64,000 bases of DNA, from positions 1 through 64,000 of the forward strand of contig JAPOQU010000090.1 of NCBI GenBank assembly GCA_026710545.1. Direction: 5' to 3'. This document shows positions 36,229-43,990 of this stretch, one piece after another; position 1 is the first letter of the stretch, and each line of letters begins with the position of its first letter. Position numbers and translations under genes: made by a program. This DNA comes from Gammaproteobacteria bacterium. Its GTDB lineage: Bacteria; Pseudomonadota; Gammaproteobacteria; Eutrophobiales; Eutrophobiaceae. The notes under the pieces are model-generated. The model was given only the letters and a program-made list of their open reading frames with translations. It made no database searches and was not told the origin of the DNA.

Positions 36229-37014
36229 TCAGGCGAACCCCGATTTTGTTGTTGGCCCCTTATTTTTATTTATATTTTTTGCAAGTGCCATTAATTTTTT
36301 ACTCTCTTCATCAAGAACTTCTGCGAGTAGTTTCTCCATAAGTTCATAAGCATTAAGTACATCATCAGCAGACACAGTATTACCGCTGTGGCTTCCAGCA
36401 TTTCCCAGCCATTTTACTGCCATAAATAATTCTTGAATGCCATGATACTTTTTTGGGAGCGAGTTAATGCGTTCATGTAGGCTCAAGTAACTTCGCTTCC
36501 TTTTTTGGATTCGATATTTTTTTATCTTAATATGGTTCAGAAGATTTTCGAGAGCCATACGAATATGATTCGCTGAGGAAGGGCGGTCACAGAAAAATAA
36601 CGAAAATGAATTGTCCAATTCATCTGTAACCTCGTCAGGTAAATTTTTTTGGTAGTCGAATATTTTAAGATGTGGGGAAAAATACTTTGGGTAATACCGA
36701 TCCTCATAGTCGTTGTATGACATTCCCTTATCATCGAAACTCACACATTGATGTGGGGACCCGACTCCTGAGCTTGATACAATCTCTTTGCAAGCCGGAT
36801 TATTGCATTCCAACAAACAGGAATATACATATTCAATCCATTCAGGATACCAATCAACATCAGATCTAAGAGCTCTTGTGGAGGCTCTAGTTTGTTCGTG
36901 GTGAAATGTGCCTGGCTTGATTTTCAGTAACCCCTTTCCGCAGGTTGGGCAATTCCATTTTGTTAATCCTTTCCCTCGAAAGGATAACTTAAATTTTTTT
37001 CTATCTATTCTCAT
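36229..37014 (-). CDS. DUF4145-domain protein with N-terminal zinc ribbon
   Basis: 261 residues. An N-terminal 'WNCPTCGKGLLKI' and later 'CLLECNNPACKEIV' supply two Cys pairs for a zinc ribbon. The C-terminal half is the DUF4145 helical domain ('FFCDRPSSANHIRMALENLLNHIKIKKY' and 'MAVKWLGNAGSHSG'). That domain is HEPN-like and recurs in restriction and abortive-infection loci. No RNase R-x4-6-H motif can be read with certainty. The gene is AT-rich and isolated. The IS21 debris starts about 130 bases beyond its start codon. Confidence 0.8.
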   Translation of the reverse strand: MRIDRKKFKLSFRGKGLTKWNCPTCGKGLLKIKPGTFHHEQTRASTRALRSDVDWYPEWIEYVYSCLLECNNPACKEIVSSSGVGSPHQCVSFDDKGMSYNDYEDRYYPKYFSPHLKIFDYQKNLPDEVTDELDNSFSLFFCDRPSSANHIRMALENLLNHIKIKKYRIQKRKRSYLSLHERINSLPKKYHGIQELFMAVKWLGNAGSHSGNTVSADDVLNAYELMEKLLAEVLDEESKKLMALAKNINKNKGPTTKSGFA

Positions 37015-37143
37015 GACGTTATTAAGTAATAGGTATTTTAAGCAGATCGTTACTTGATCACATCAGAGCTAAGCAGCCTGCTCCAGTTGTTACCGATATT
37101 CATCCAGGGTGAGATACGCAACATGATGATAGCCAGTGTGCGT

Positions 37144-37213
37144 ATTTCACGGCAAAGCTGTCACTGATTATACGGCAAAGCTGCCACCCATTTCACGGCA
37201 AAGCTGCCACCCC
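37144..37213. repeat. Three tandem ~20-bp repeats, end of an IS21-family remnant
   Basis: The unit 'ttcacggcaaagctgycac' occurs three times in a row with small changes. Repeated terminal modules like this mark the ends of IS21-family elements. It lies outside an istB C-terminal remnant read towards it, so it is probably the right end of that element. The rest of the element is lost. Confidence 0.6.
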
Positions 37214-37354
37214 CAGCGAGGTAGATAGCTGGCGCGTTTGACGTGGATAACCACGGGTATCCTGTGTCCTTTTTTCGATTGAAAGGAGAAGACGCAGATG
37301 CCGGTGTCAATACCGGTTGAAAATTCGCCACTTCCATATAAAAGCACAGAAGCA

Positions 37355-37610
37355 TTACTCGCCCCCTGCAGCTGACCGTTGTCGTGGTCTGCCGGGTTTA
37401 CGCATGGGATTCTCCGCGCGCTGCACGGCATTGCCTTTGAGGCTGTCAGGCACCAGGTTGGCATGTACCCTGAGCCGGTAGGAAGCCCTTTGACCTCGAT
37501 GGTGATGGCACGGTGCAGCAATCGGTCCAGCAGTGCTACGGCGACGACGAGCTTGTCCTGGTTCCGGAGCTCGCGGTCTCGTCATTGGAGATGTATTCCA
37601 CCGCATTGCA
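37355..37610 (-). pseudogene. istB C-terminal remnant
   Basis: Minus-strand reading gives 'KLVVAVALLDRLLHRAITIEVKG', then, after a frame change, 'SYRLRVHANLVPDSLKGNA' and 'RKPGRPRQRSAAGGE'. These are the C-terminal hallmarks of an IS21 IstB of another subgroup than the copy at 1.7 kb. The upstream part is missing and the frame is broken, so it is dead. The nearby end of an inverted-repeat element (37666) may have removed the rest. Confidence 0.7.
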
Positions 37611-37665
37611 GATGCTGCCGGCGCTCTTCAACTTGGAGGCGAAGTTGACGATGGCCTGGGGCCGC

Positions 37666-37724
37666 GTCAACAGGAAATTAAAATGTCCACTTTTCAGGAT
37701 TCTTAAATGTCCCGTGGTGGATAA
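37666..37724. repeat. Left arm of ~58-bp inverted repeat bounding a 3-kb segment
   Basis: It begins 'gtcaacaggaaattaaaatg' and contains 'tgtccacttttcaggattct'. It matches, in inverse orientation and with only a few changes, 40640-40697. It looks like the end of an IS21-type transposon. The segment it bounds has no transposase. Confidence 0.8.
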
Positions 37725-38333
37725 ATAAATGGCTGTCTCAGTCATTATGTGTATCAGTTCGTTTCAGCTAACTGTTCCGGTTTCATTACCGGCGCCTGTC
37801 CCAACAACCCGGCCTGCTGGGCGTGCGCCAGGGGCGGCCTGACGTGGATATCGCTGTGTTCCGGTGGGTCGGTCACGGCCGGTTACTCATGCGGGATAAG
37901 TTCTGACCGGTGCCCATGGGCACCGATGGTCGGTTCGGCGGCGCGGCGCATGGATATTGCCATGACATCGCAGCCGATTGCCGCGGGTAGCGGGCGGTTT
38001 GTGCGGGTCTGCTGAAGCATCGGATTCCGGGTGGGTGTATCCGGTTCCGGCTGGAGTATCGGTATCGTTGGACTGTTTGTGTGCTAGCTCGCGGTTATCG
38101 GTGCCCATGGGCACCGGGTGGTGTGCGGCAGGGTCCGGGGGGTGGCGATGGACGGCGGAATGGTACCTGTTGTCAAGGGGGTGTTGCTGTCGTGGCCATG
38201 GCGGTAATTGGTGTTGCGGTTTTTGGGGTCTATCTCTCGGTCTTTGTGTCACACAAAGCCTATCTTGCCTCTTACTATATGAACTAATATAGGAGGATAT
38301 TTTTATTCGGTATACATTATTTTAGAACATGTT
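37725..38333. other. Region with two identical 18-bp palindromes; no firm gene
   Basis: The palindrome 'cggtgcccatgggcaccg' occurs at 37908-37925 and 38099-38116. One frame ends with a membrane-helix-like peptide ('VAVVAMAVIGVAVFGVYLSVFV' before 38287), but without a convincing start. The other ORFs here are low-complexity shadows of GC-rich DNA. Confidence 0.5.
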
Positions 38334-38804
38334 TCAGTGCAGTGAAACAGGGGTGTTGATGTCGGGTGGGCTGATGATGGAGTTCATAATCAGTTCGTGT
38401 TGTTGATGGTTGTCCAGGCGGGTCTGCCGGTTCATTGCATGGCAGAATGTGTCGGGGCTGATGGTGTCAGTATCGATGAAGTAGCCGGTGAGGATGACGC
38501 TGTCCTTAAGGTGGAGGATGAGCCGGTGGCTGTCATGGGTCTGCTCATAGAGGGTGTTGAACGCTAAGGGGATGGAGTCGACCTGTGTGCGTGGACTATG
38601 TCCGGTGATGAGGGTGTTGTTCAGACTATGGACAAATTCAGTGGCCCTGAGATGATTGCCGAAGACGGCGTTGGTTTCATACCAGGTGTCGCCTACCTGA
38701 AGAGACAGGCGGTATCTGTCTGGTTGTTGCTTGTTGCCGGCGTCGATACCGAAATGGAACGGTATGTCACCGGTCTCCGGGGGTGAGTCGGTGTTATCGG
38801 GCAT
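38334..38804 (-). CDS. Hypothetical protein, 156 aa, downstream of radC
   Basis: Starts 'MPDNTDSPPETGDIPFHFGID', 39 bases after radC ends and in the same direction, so likely co-transcribed. The sequence is soluble and polar ('LSLQVGDTWYETNAVFGNHLRATEFVHSLNNTLITGH', 'LILHLKDSVILTGYFIDTDTI') with a regular beta-rich feel. I do not recognise the family. It may be a passenger of the inverted-repeat-bounded segment. Confidence 0.55.
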   Translation of the reverse strand: MPDNTDSPPETGDIPFHFGIDAGNKQQPDRYRLSLQVGDTWYETNAVFGNHLRATEFVHSLNNTLITGHSPRTQVDSIPLAFNTLYEQTHDSHRLILHLKDSVILTGYFIDTDTISPDTFCHAMNRQTRLDNHQQHELIMNSIISPPDINTPVSLH

Positions 38805-38843
38805 GATGCCTCTGGTGTGAATGGGTGTGTTGAGGACGACGGC

Positions 38844-39515
38844 TTACATCAAGCCCCGTTCGGCCATGGACGTCACCGTCTTGTCCCCGACCACGAGGTG
38901 GTCCAGCACGCGCACGTCCACCAGCGCCAGGGCCTGGGTCAGTTTCAGAGTAATCTGCCGGTCGGCCTGGCTCGGCTCGGCAATGCCGGAAGGGTGGTTG
39001 TGCGAGAAGATGATGGCCGCGGCGTTCAGTTGCAGGCAGCGCTTGACCACCTCGCGCGGGTACACGCTGGCGCCGTCAATGGTGCCGGTGAACAGAATCT
39101 CGTTGCTGATGATGCGGTGGCGGTTGTCCAGGAACAGACAGGCGAACACCTCGTGCTCGAAGCGGCTCAGCCAGGCCCTGACGTAGTGCTTGGTCTTGTC
39201 CGGGTTGCTCAGCACCGGGCGGGCGCGCAGTTCCGCCTCCAGATAGCGCCGGGAAAGCTCCAGGGCCGCTTCGAGTCGCCCTGTTAATGTCTTGCTGAGG
39301 GTCGTGTCCCGGACGTTGTCCAAGAGGCCTCTGATGCCCTGGTATTGGCACAGATGCTCGCGTATCTTGTCGAAGGACCGGGGCGATGCGAAGATACTGA
39401 TAAGTTCGGCATCGCTCAAGCTGTGGGGACCGGCGTGTCTCAGTTTGTCCATCAGTGAGCGCTCGCCGCGCCCGCGCTGTGGACAGGTTGCAGGTTGGAA
39501 CAGGGGATATTGCAT
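38844..39515 (-). CDS. radC: RadC-family JAB-domain protein
   Basis: 223 residues, normal length. An N-terminal helix-hairpin-helix-like region ('LSDAELISIFASP') precedes the JAB/MPN metalloprotease-fold domain. The full metal signature is present: 'NEILFTGTIDGASVYPREVVK', 'AAIIFSHNHPSGIAEPSQADRQIT'. RadC-type proteins have no settled role and are frequent cargo of mobile islands, where they may affect integration or restriction. It is the main recognisable gene inside the 37.67-40.70 kb inverted-repeat-bounded segment. Confidence 0.93.
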   Translation of the reverse strand: MQYPLFQPATCPQRGRGERSLMDKLRHAGPHSLSDAELISIFASPRSFDKIREHLCQYQGIRGLLDNVRDTTLSKTLTGRLEAALELSRRYLEAELRARPVLSNPDKTKHYVRAWLSRFEHEVFACLFLDNRHRIISNEILFTGTIDGASVYPREVVKRCLQLNAAAIIFSHNHPSGIAEPSQADRQITLKLTQALALVDVRVLDHLVVGDKTVTSMAERGLM

Positions 39516-39966
39516 GGGAGTCTCTACTGTGGTTCAGTGACACCGGTGGTCACGGGCCTCTGCAAGGCGTAGCGACCGCCGGATGGATGAAATGGACTGT
39601 GTTGGCGTGTAATTTATTCATCAGGGAAAAATCACACACACAGCCGGACACTATGCTTTGCGGTGATGAGCGAAACTACAGACCCTCAGGCGTTTTCCGC
39701 AACACCCACTCCACGCCGGTGTTCTGGATGGGACATGACCTGTCAGGCTGTCGGGTGAACCTGGACCGGACGCGGCTCGCCGGTGCGGGGATTGAGGGTT
39801 CGTGCCGGGAGGTCATGCGCGTCGTCACCGTGTGCTCCGAGCATCGGGATGGGATTGATGCGTTGTTGCTTGGGACATTCCTGAACGGCGGGCAGATCCG
39901 GTTACGGGGCGGGGTGTTTGATGACAATCAACTTGGCCGGTCGGACAAAGTAATTGACGTTAGACA
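39516..39966. other. Upstream region of radC without a supported gene
   Basis: ORF 39455-40030 on the plus strand is a shadow of GC-rich DNA with no family pattern. Its 3' part merges into the integrase remnant in another frame. Confidence 0.4.
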
Positions 39967-40392
39967 GTGGGGATCACTTACGCCAAATTGGGTACGAACT
40001 GGGGTACGACACGGGCGAAGCTCACGGTAAGACGGACGGAAACGGGGAAAGGTCTCGCAAAATTGACGGACGAACACGGAATGTACCTCTGGATGCCACC
40101 GGGAGGGGCGAAGTCTTTAATACAGCGGCACAACATCCGGGGGCTGCGGACGGACAACGCCGCCGGCCACTACCCGGGAACAGGTTTGGCGGCGGCTCGG
40201 CCCGTCGCATTCGAGCGATGGAACATCGCCAGGGCCGGGGGCGATCCGTGCCGGGACGATGGGGCGGCAAACGCGGATAGGCGGCGGCAAGGCGGCGGGC
40301 GACGGCTTGCGGGAACTCGACGGCGAGCCGGGGCGTGCCGGCCTGCCGGGGCTGTGATTGCTGCATTACCGCCCGGAGGGCGGAAGCGATAG
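39967..40392 (+). pseudogene. Tyrosine-integrase N-terminal remnant (DUF4102-type arm-binding domain)
   Basis: The translation contains 'LTDEHGMYLWMPPGGAKS' and 'GHYPGTGLAAARPVAFE', then 'IARAGGDP'. These parallel the intact integrase at 42.1 kb ('GETLYLFVTKTGAKSWVQR' to 'VAEGGDPLAEKRKAK'). After about residue 105 the sequence becomes Arg/Gly-rich and non-homologous, so the catalytic domain is gone. This marks an older island integration event in the same area. Confidence 0.65.
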
Positions 40393-41025
40393 CGACAGTG
40401 ACCCGCATGGGCGGAGACCGCTCGCGGGCTCCGGTCGGCGCAGCCGACTAGGGCGCGGGCCGTCAGGCATCGCCAATGAACCCGGGCAAACGCCGCAAGG
40501 CTATGCTCCGATGCGCTTCACCGGCAGGCTGCCGCTTTGATGGAATCCGGAAGCCGAGAACGGCAGGTCTCGGCCGCATCAACCGGCGCCAGCGACAGCG
40601 TCCGACTGATACCCATGATAACGGAGACTGCCATGTCTATATCCACCAGGGGACATATTAGAATCCTGAAAAGTGGACATTTTAATTTCCTGTTGACATC
40701 CGAGACAATCTAACCCAAACATCGACTTCCATCGTGGCCCGGGGATAGCAATGAGAGGCAAGCTTATAGGTCGAGGCATCCGTATAATTGTCATCCTGAT
40801 TGCCAGACGGGTTTGATTTATGAACGAAGTTGATATTTTGTGTATTGCGCAATTTTGATGTTCAGTAAAAGAACTCCGCGGAGCGAGGATGCGTCCGGCG
40901 ATGGCTGGAATACTGTGAGAAGCGAAGTGCATTGTACGACCTGATCCCGAAATCTGTCCCTGACTTTGAAGGGGTAGTGATATAGTACAGTCAGTATTCT
41001 CGTAAAGCTGCACTGGGAGAACGAA
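40393..41025. other. Debris and right flank of the 3-kb segment; hicBA promoter region
   Basis: GC-rich shadows occur up to about 40620, then the right inverted repeat, then AT-richer DNA leading to hicB. No supported gene is present. Confidence 0.45.
40640..40697. repeat. Right arm of ~58-bp inverted repeat
   Basis: Contains 'agaatcctgaaaagtggaca' and ends 'tttaatttcctgttgac'. This is the reverse complement of 37666-37724 with a few substitutions and one indel. No target-site duplication is visible outside the two arms. Confidence 0.8.
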
Positions 41026-41247
41026 ATGACAAGACAACTGACGGCAATCATCGAACGTGAAGATAATGGTTTTGTTGCGCTCTGTCCCGAGGTGGACGTT
41101 GCAAGCCAGGGGGCAACGGTGGATGAAGCACGCAATAATCTCAAGGAAGCTCTGGAGCTCTTCTTCGAATACGCGTCAACAGAGGAAATCCAGAAACGAC
41201 TACATGATGAAGTATATGTAACACACGTTGAGATTGCGGTTGGTTAA
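41026..41247 (+). CDS. hicB: HicB-family antitoxin
   Basis: 73 residues with the HicB partial RNase H-like fold ('LTAIIEREDNGFVALCPEVDVASQGATVDEARNNLKEALELFFEYA'). It lacks a clear C-terminal DNA-binding domain, which is common in short HicBs. GGGAG precedes ATG 41026. The order is hicB then hicA, the reverse of the Escherichia coli arrangement but frequent elsewhere. It neutralises the HicA mRNA interferase encoded by the overlapping gene. Confidence 0.9.
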   Translation: MTRQLTAIIEREDNGFVALCPEVDVASQGATVDEARNNLKEALELFFEYASTEEIQKRLHDEVYVTHVEIAVG

Positions 41248-41461
41248 ACTCAAGGTTCTGTCAGGCAAAGAGGTATGCCGGATACTCGCCAGCCAGGGTT
41301 TTGTCAAGGTCAGGAGGCGAAGCAGCCATGTGGTAATGCAAAAAAACACACCGGGCGGTAGTACGGTGACGGTACCTGTACCGGATCACAAAGAATTACG
41401 TACTGGAACACTGATGTCGATTATCCGACAATCAGAGTTACCTCGCTCTTTGTTCGAGTAA
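41228..41461 (+). CDS. hicA: HicA-family mRNA interferase toxin
   Basis: About 73-77 residues of the dsRBD-like HicA fold. It has 'LSGKEVCRILASQGFVKVRRRSSHVVMQKN', with the catalytic His in 'SSHVVM', and 'VPVPDHKELRTGTLMSIIRQSEL'. The gene overlaps hicB by about 20 bases. All in-frame starts are TTG: 41228 and 41240 are both possible, the latter giving 'MVKLKVLSGKEV'. HicA cleaves mRNA independently of translation. Confidence 0.9.
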   Translation: MRLRLVKLKVLSGKEVCRILASQGFVKVRRRSSHVVMQKNTPGGSTVTVPVPDHKELRTGTLMSIIRQSELPRSLFE

Positions 41462-41682
41462 AACAGAAACTTCATGAGAATGGATTGGCAGTAAAAGATC
41501 GTCATAGTATTCGGATTAATGACGCCCGCTGAATACACTGAGAACGTTTATGGGCTTGATTTGAGACTTATTAGCAGGCGAATTAACAAAGAAATGCTAG
41601 TGCACAGAGTACTATCCCTATACCGAATAATGCGAAAGAAACATAGACTGACTATTTTGTATATTTAAGACTATCGTGGTAA

Positions 41683-41790
41683 CTAGCGCTTGTCGTTGCT
41701 GCCGCGCTCCTGGCGCCAGGCCAGCCAGTTGAGCAACAGCATGAAGGCCATGGCGACGATGCTGGCTATCAGCAATGTCATATTCATCAT
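41683..41790 (-). CDS. Tiny single-helix membrane protein (pair member 2, copy A)
   Basis: Too short for the ORF track: 35 residues starting 'MMNMTLLIASIVAMAFMLLL' and ending 'NWLAWRQERGSNDKR'. One hydrophobic helix is followed by a basic tail. Its ATG overlaps the stop of the preceding gene by one base, with a ribosome-binding site 'ggagag' inside that gene. A second pair of the same design lies at 61.05-61.33 kb, which supports it being real. Function unknown. Confidence 0.6.
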   Translation of the reverse strand: MMNMTLLIASIVAMAFMLLLNWLAWRQERGSNDKR

Positions 41791-41957
41791 TATCTCTCCA
41801 GGTTATCGACCACAAAACCAAGGAGACCCACCAGAATTACGGTGATTCCTGTCAGTGTGTCCCCGCCTTCAAAAAACGCATTTAACACCCCGGCTGCAAC
41901 AAGAATGATCCCCAGCCGGAGCGTGTCTTCCTGTACCGAGTCCAGATTGAATCTCAT
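41790..41957 (-). CDS. Small membrane protein (pair member 1, copy A)
   Basis: 55 residues from ATG 41957 ('MRFNLDSVQEDTLRLGIILVAAGVLNAFFEGGDTLTGITVILVGLLGFVVDNLER'). It has two hydrophobic segments and a short acidic linker, preceded by 'ggaagagg'. The track start at 42053 is rejected because the upstream part lacks protein character. It is translationally coupled to the 35-residue gene. The pair is repeated at 61 kb with the same layout ('LRQVGVVVTATGLVTGVFNADQGPLSLGITLGGLALIWAASLEN'). Confidence 0.6.
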   Translation of the reverse strand: MRFNLDSVQEDTLRLGIILVAAGVLNAFFEGGDTLTGITVILVGLLGFVVDNLER

Positions 41958-42126
41958 CCTCTTCCAGAGTAGAACATGCGCTGTCGTGCATGAAACGGGG
42001 TCCAGCCTTGCCAAACCCCATTCCATGAGCGTGAGGGTGCTGTAGCAACACACCTGCGGGTTAGTAAACTAACTTCCTGAAAGATATATCTCATTGTCTC
42101 CATTCCGGGTACGTCGCCATGTTTCT

Positions 42127-43302
42127 TCATCTGTGAAGCTGCACAACGTTAGCCCTGTGCCCGGTCAAGTAGTCCGCCCATTGGCTCATCAAGGCACGCC
42201 GACGCTCAAACAGATCGCTACGGAAATAAGCGCCCTCGGTTCCCTTCACCACGTGCGCCAGCGCGGCTTCCGCTATCTCTCTCGGCTTGCCCGTATCAGC
42301 GCACCAGTCCCGGAAGCTGGAACGGAAGCCGTGCACGGTAGCCCGGTCAGCCAGGCCGTTGTCTCTCAGGAGTTTGGTTAGCGTCATATTGCTCATCGGT
42401 TTACCGGGTCGCCAAACCGAGGGAAAAACAAGACCCGATTTATCGTCCAGCATCCGGCCCTGTTCCAGGACGGCCAGCGCCGCATCGGACAACGGTACGC
42501 GGTGAGCCCGGGTCATTTTCATGCGGTCGGCAGGGATAGTCCACGTCCTGGTTTCAACATCAACCTCATCCCACGTGGCGCCCAGGATTTCCCCGGTCCT
42601 GGCCGCGGTCAATATAAGAAAACGCAGCGCCAGTTTTGCAGGCAGTGACGCCCCTGACGCCGCTATGGTGTCCAGCGCCCCGGCAACGTCCTTATAATGC
42701 AACGCCCGTAAATGTTCCTTGATGGCCCGCTGTTTCGGCAACGCCCCGTCAATCATCTCGCCTGCCGGGTTGTTTTCGATAAAGCCATGGGCTTGCGCCC
42801 ACCTGAATACAGCCCGCATCTTCTGCCGCAACCGGCGCGCGGTTTCCGCCCGTTTGCTCCACAAGGGGGTCAGTATGCGCAATACGTCTTCACGGCCTAT
42901 CCTGTCTATCGGTTCGGAGCCGATAACCGGGATGGCGTATTTCTCCATTATCTGCATCCAGTTCTTTGCATGCTTGTCGTTGCGCCAGCGGGGTTTCAGC
43001 GCCGCATAAGTCTTGACGGCCCCTTCTCGGAAGGTCGGCATTTTAGCCTTGCGTTTCTCGGCCAGCGGATCGCCGCCTTCCGCCACAAGCACCCGGTTAA
43101 CGAGCGCTCGTTGACGTGCTTTCGATAAAGAGATCAGTTTGAAGCTGCCAAGGCCGATATCCCGGCGCTTGCCGTGTATCGTTATCCGTTGGACCCAGGA
43201 CTTGGCCCCGGTTTTGGTGACAAAGAGGTACAGCGTTTCCCCAGCCCGGTAGTGGCCTGGCTCCCTGATTGCCTTTAGTTCGTTGTGTGTGTGTTGCTTC
43301 AT
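42127..43302 (-). CDS. Tyrosine-family island integrase
   Basis: The start is ATG 43302 ('MKQHTHNELKAIREPGHYR'), giving 391 residues. An N-terminal DUF4102 arm-binding domain and a SAM-like core-binding domain precede the catalytic domain. Catalytic residues: Arg in 'LILTAARTGEILGATW', 'TVHGFRSSFRDWCAD' (H-x-x-R) and the nucleophilic Tyr in 'GAYFRSDLFERRRALM'. It lies 160 bases from the 3' end of tRNA-Lys and is read away from it. This is the usual position of a P4-type integrase at a tRNA-located island, and the island extends to lower coordinates. Confidence 0.95.
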   Translation of the reverse strand: MKQHTHNELKAIREPGHYRAGETLYLFVTKTGAKSWVQRITIHGKRRDIGLGSFKLISLSKARQRALVNRVLVAEGGDPLAEKRKAKMPTFREGAVKTYAALKPRWRNDKHAKNWMQIMEKYAIPVIGSEPIDRIGREDVLRILTPLWSKRAETARRLRQKMRAVFRWAQAHGFIENNPAGEMIDGALPKQRAIKEHLRALHYKDVAGALDTIAASGASLPAKLALRFLILTAARTGEILGATWDEVDVETRTWTIPADRMKMTRAHRVPLSDAALAVLEQGRMLDDKSGLVFPSVWRPGKPMSNMTLTKLLRDNGLADRATVHGFRSSFRDWCADTGKPREIAEAALAHVVKGTEGAYFRSDLFERRRALMSQWADYLTGHRANVVQLHR

Positions 43303-43464
43303 GTTTTTGTTCCTGTGCTTGCTCCTTTCCCACGCGGTTTCCCACGCGATATATCGGTATATATGGGAATTGAAAGAACCTTTTAACACCTATTATAGCA
43401 AAAAAACCTATATAAATCAATAGGGATAGAGAACAATAGGGAAATTGTAGGATCAGAAAGAAAA

Positions 43465-43537
43465 TGGGCCGTCAGGGATTCGAACCCTGGACCTTGGGAT
43501 TAAGAGTCCCCTGCTCTACCAGCTAAGCTAACGGCCC
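43465..43537 (-). tRNA. tRNA-Lys (CTT)
   Basis: A 73-base cloverleaf with acceptor GGGCCGT/ACGGCCC, D-loop 'agcttagctggtagagca', anticodon loop CTCTTAA (anticodon CTT) and T-arm 'ggttcgaatcc'. CCA is not encoded; 'tttt' follows the discriminator. This is the probable attachment site of the adjacent integrase, because island insertion typically rebuilds a tRNA 3' end. Confidence 0.96.
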
Positions 43538-43554
43538 AATTGAATAATTAAATC

Positions 43555-43631
43555 TGGGGTGAGTGATGGGATTTGAACCCACGACCACCGGAACCACAAT
43601 CCGGCGCTCTACCAGCTGAGCTACACTCACC
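43555..43631 (-). tRNA. tRNA-His (GTG)
   Basis: Cloverleaf with the extra 5' G(-1) opposite C73 that marks tRNA-His, acceptor GTGAGTG/CACTCAC, anticodon loop TTGTGGT (GTG), and an encoded CCA. Confidence 0.97.
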
Positions 43632-43690
43632 ATACCTGTGCCGGTCCCCGGCTTACTGCCTGCCGGGGCAGGCAGAGACCACACGATAAT

Positions 43691-43767
43691 TGGCGCGCCC
43701 GAGAGGACTCGAACCTCTAACCCTCGGCTTAGAAGGCCGATGCTCTATCCGGTTGAGCTACGAGCGC
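43691..43767 (-). tRNA. tRNA-Arg (TCT)
   Basis: Acceptor GCGCTCG/CGGGCGC, anticodon loop CTTCTAA (TCT), T-loop 'ggttcgagtcc', encoded CCA. A G-rich spacer separates it from tRNA-His. Confidence 0.97.
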
Positions 43768-43795
43768 AACTCTTCGTCAGTAAAATATATAAAAT

Positions 43796-43872
43796 TGGTC
43801 GGGGCAGAGGGATTTGAACCCCCGACCCTCTGCTCCCAAAGCAGATGCGCTACCAGACTGCGCCATGCCCCG
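43796..43872 (-). tRNA. tRNA-Pro (TGG)
   Basis: Acceptor CGGGGCA/TGCCCCG, anticodon loop CTTTGGG (TGG), T-loop 'ggttcaaatcc', encoded CCA. It is first in the array, transcribed towards Arg, His and Lys. Confidence 0.97.
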
Positions 43873-43951
43873 AGCCTCATCCGGGAGATGCGTAATGATA
43901 CGTCCTGACCGGATACACGTCAATTGATTGCGGTCAACTACCATGATTTAT

Positions 43952-43977
43952 GGGGTCAAAGCAATTGCTCTGACCCC
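43952..43977. terminator. Hairpin between cysS and the tRNA array
   Basis: 'ggggtca' pairs with 'tgacccc' and an inner 'agcaattgct' is itself palindromic, giving a strong 26-base hairpin just after the cysS stop. There is no long T-run, so it may be a processing or bidirectional stop signal. Confidence 0.5.
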
Positions 43978-43990
43978 CGTTATCGGAAAA

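Noticed and set aside
37144-37213. Three ~20-bp repeats considered as a CRISPR-like array
   Set aside because: The repeats are almost contiguous with only 0-5 bases between them and sit at an istB remnant, so they fit an IS21 end.
38081-38287. GTG-started ORF ending in a membrane helix ('VAVVAMAVIGVAVFGVYLSVFV')
   Set aside because: The N-terminal half is translated from a palindrome repeat and low-complexity DNA. No convincing start or ribosome-binding site.
39455-40030. Plus-strand ORF of 191 aa opposite and beyond radC
   Set aside because: Antisense to the radC start, with no family pattern. The integrase remnant uses a different frame.
43632-43690. Possible extra tRNA in the His-Arg spacer
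   Set aside because: The spacer contains a 'gcctgccggggcaggc' hairpin but no cloverleaf.
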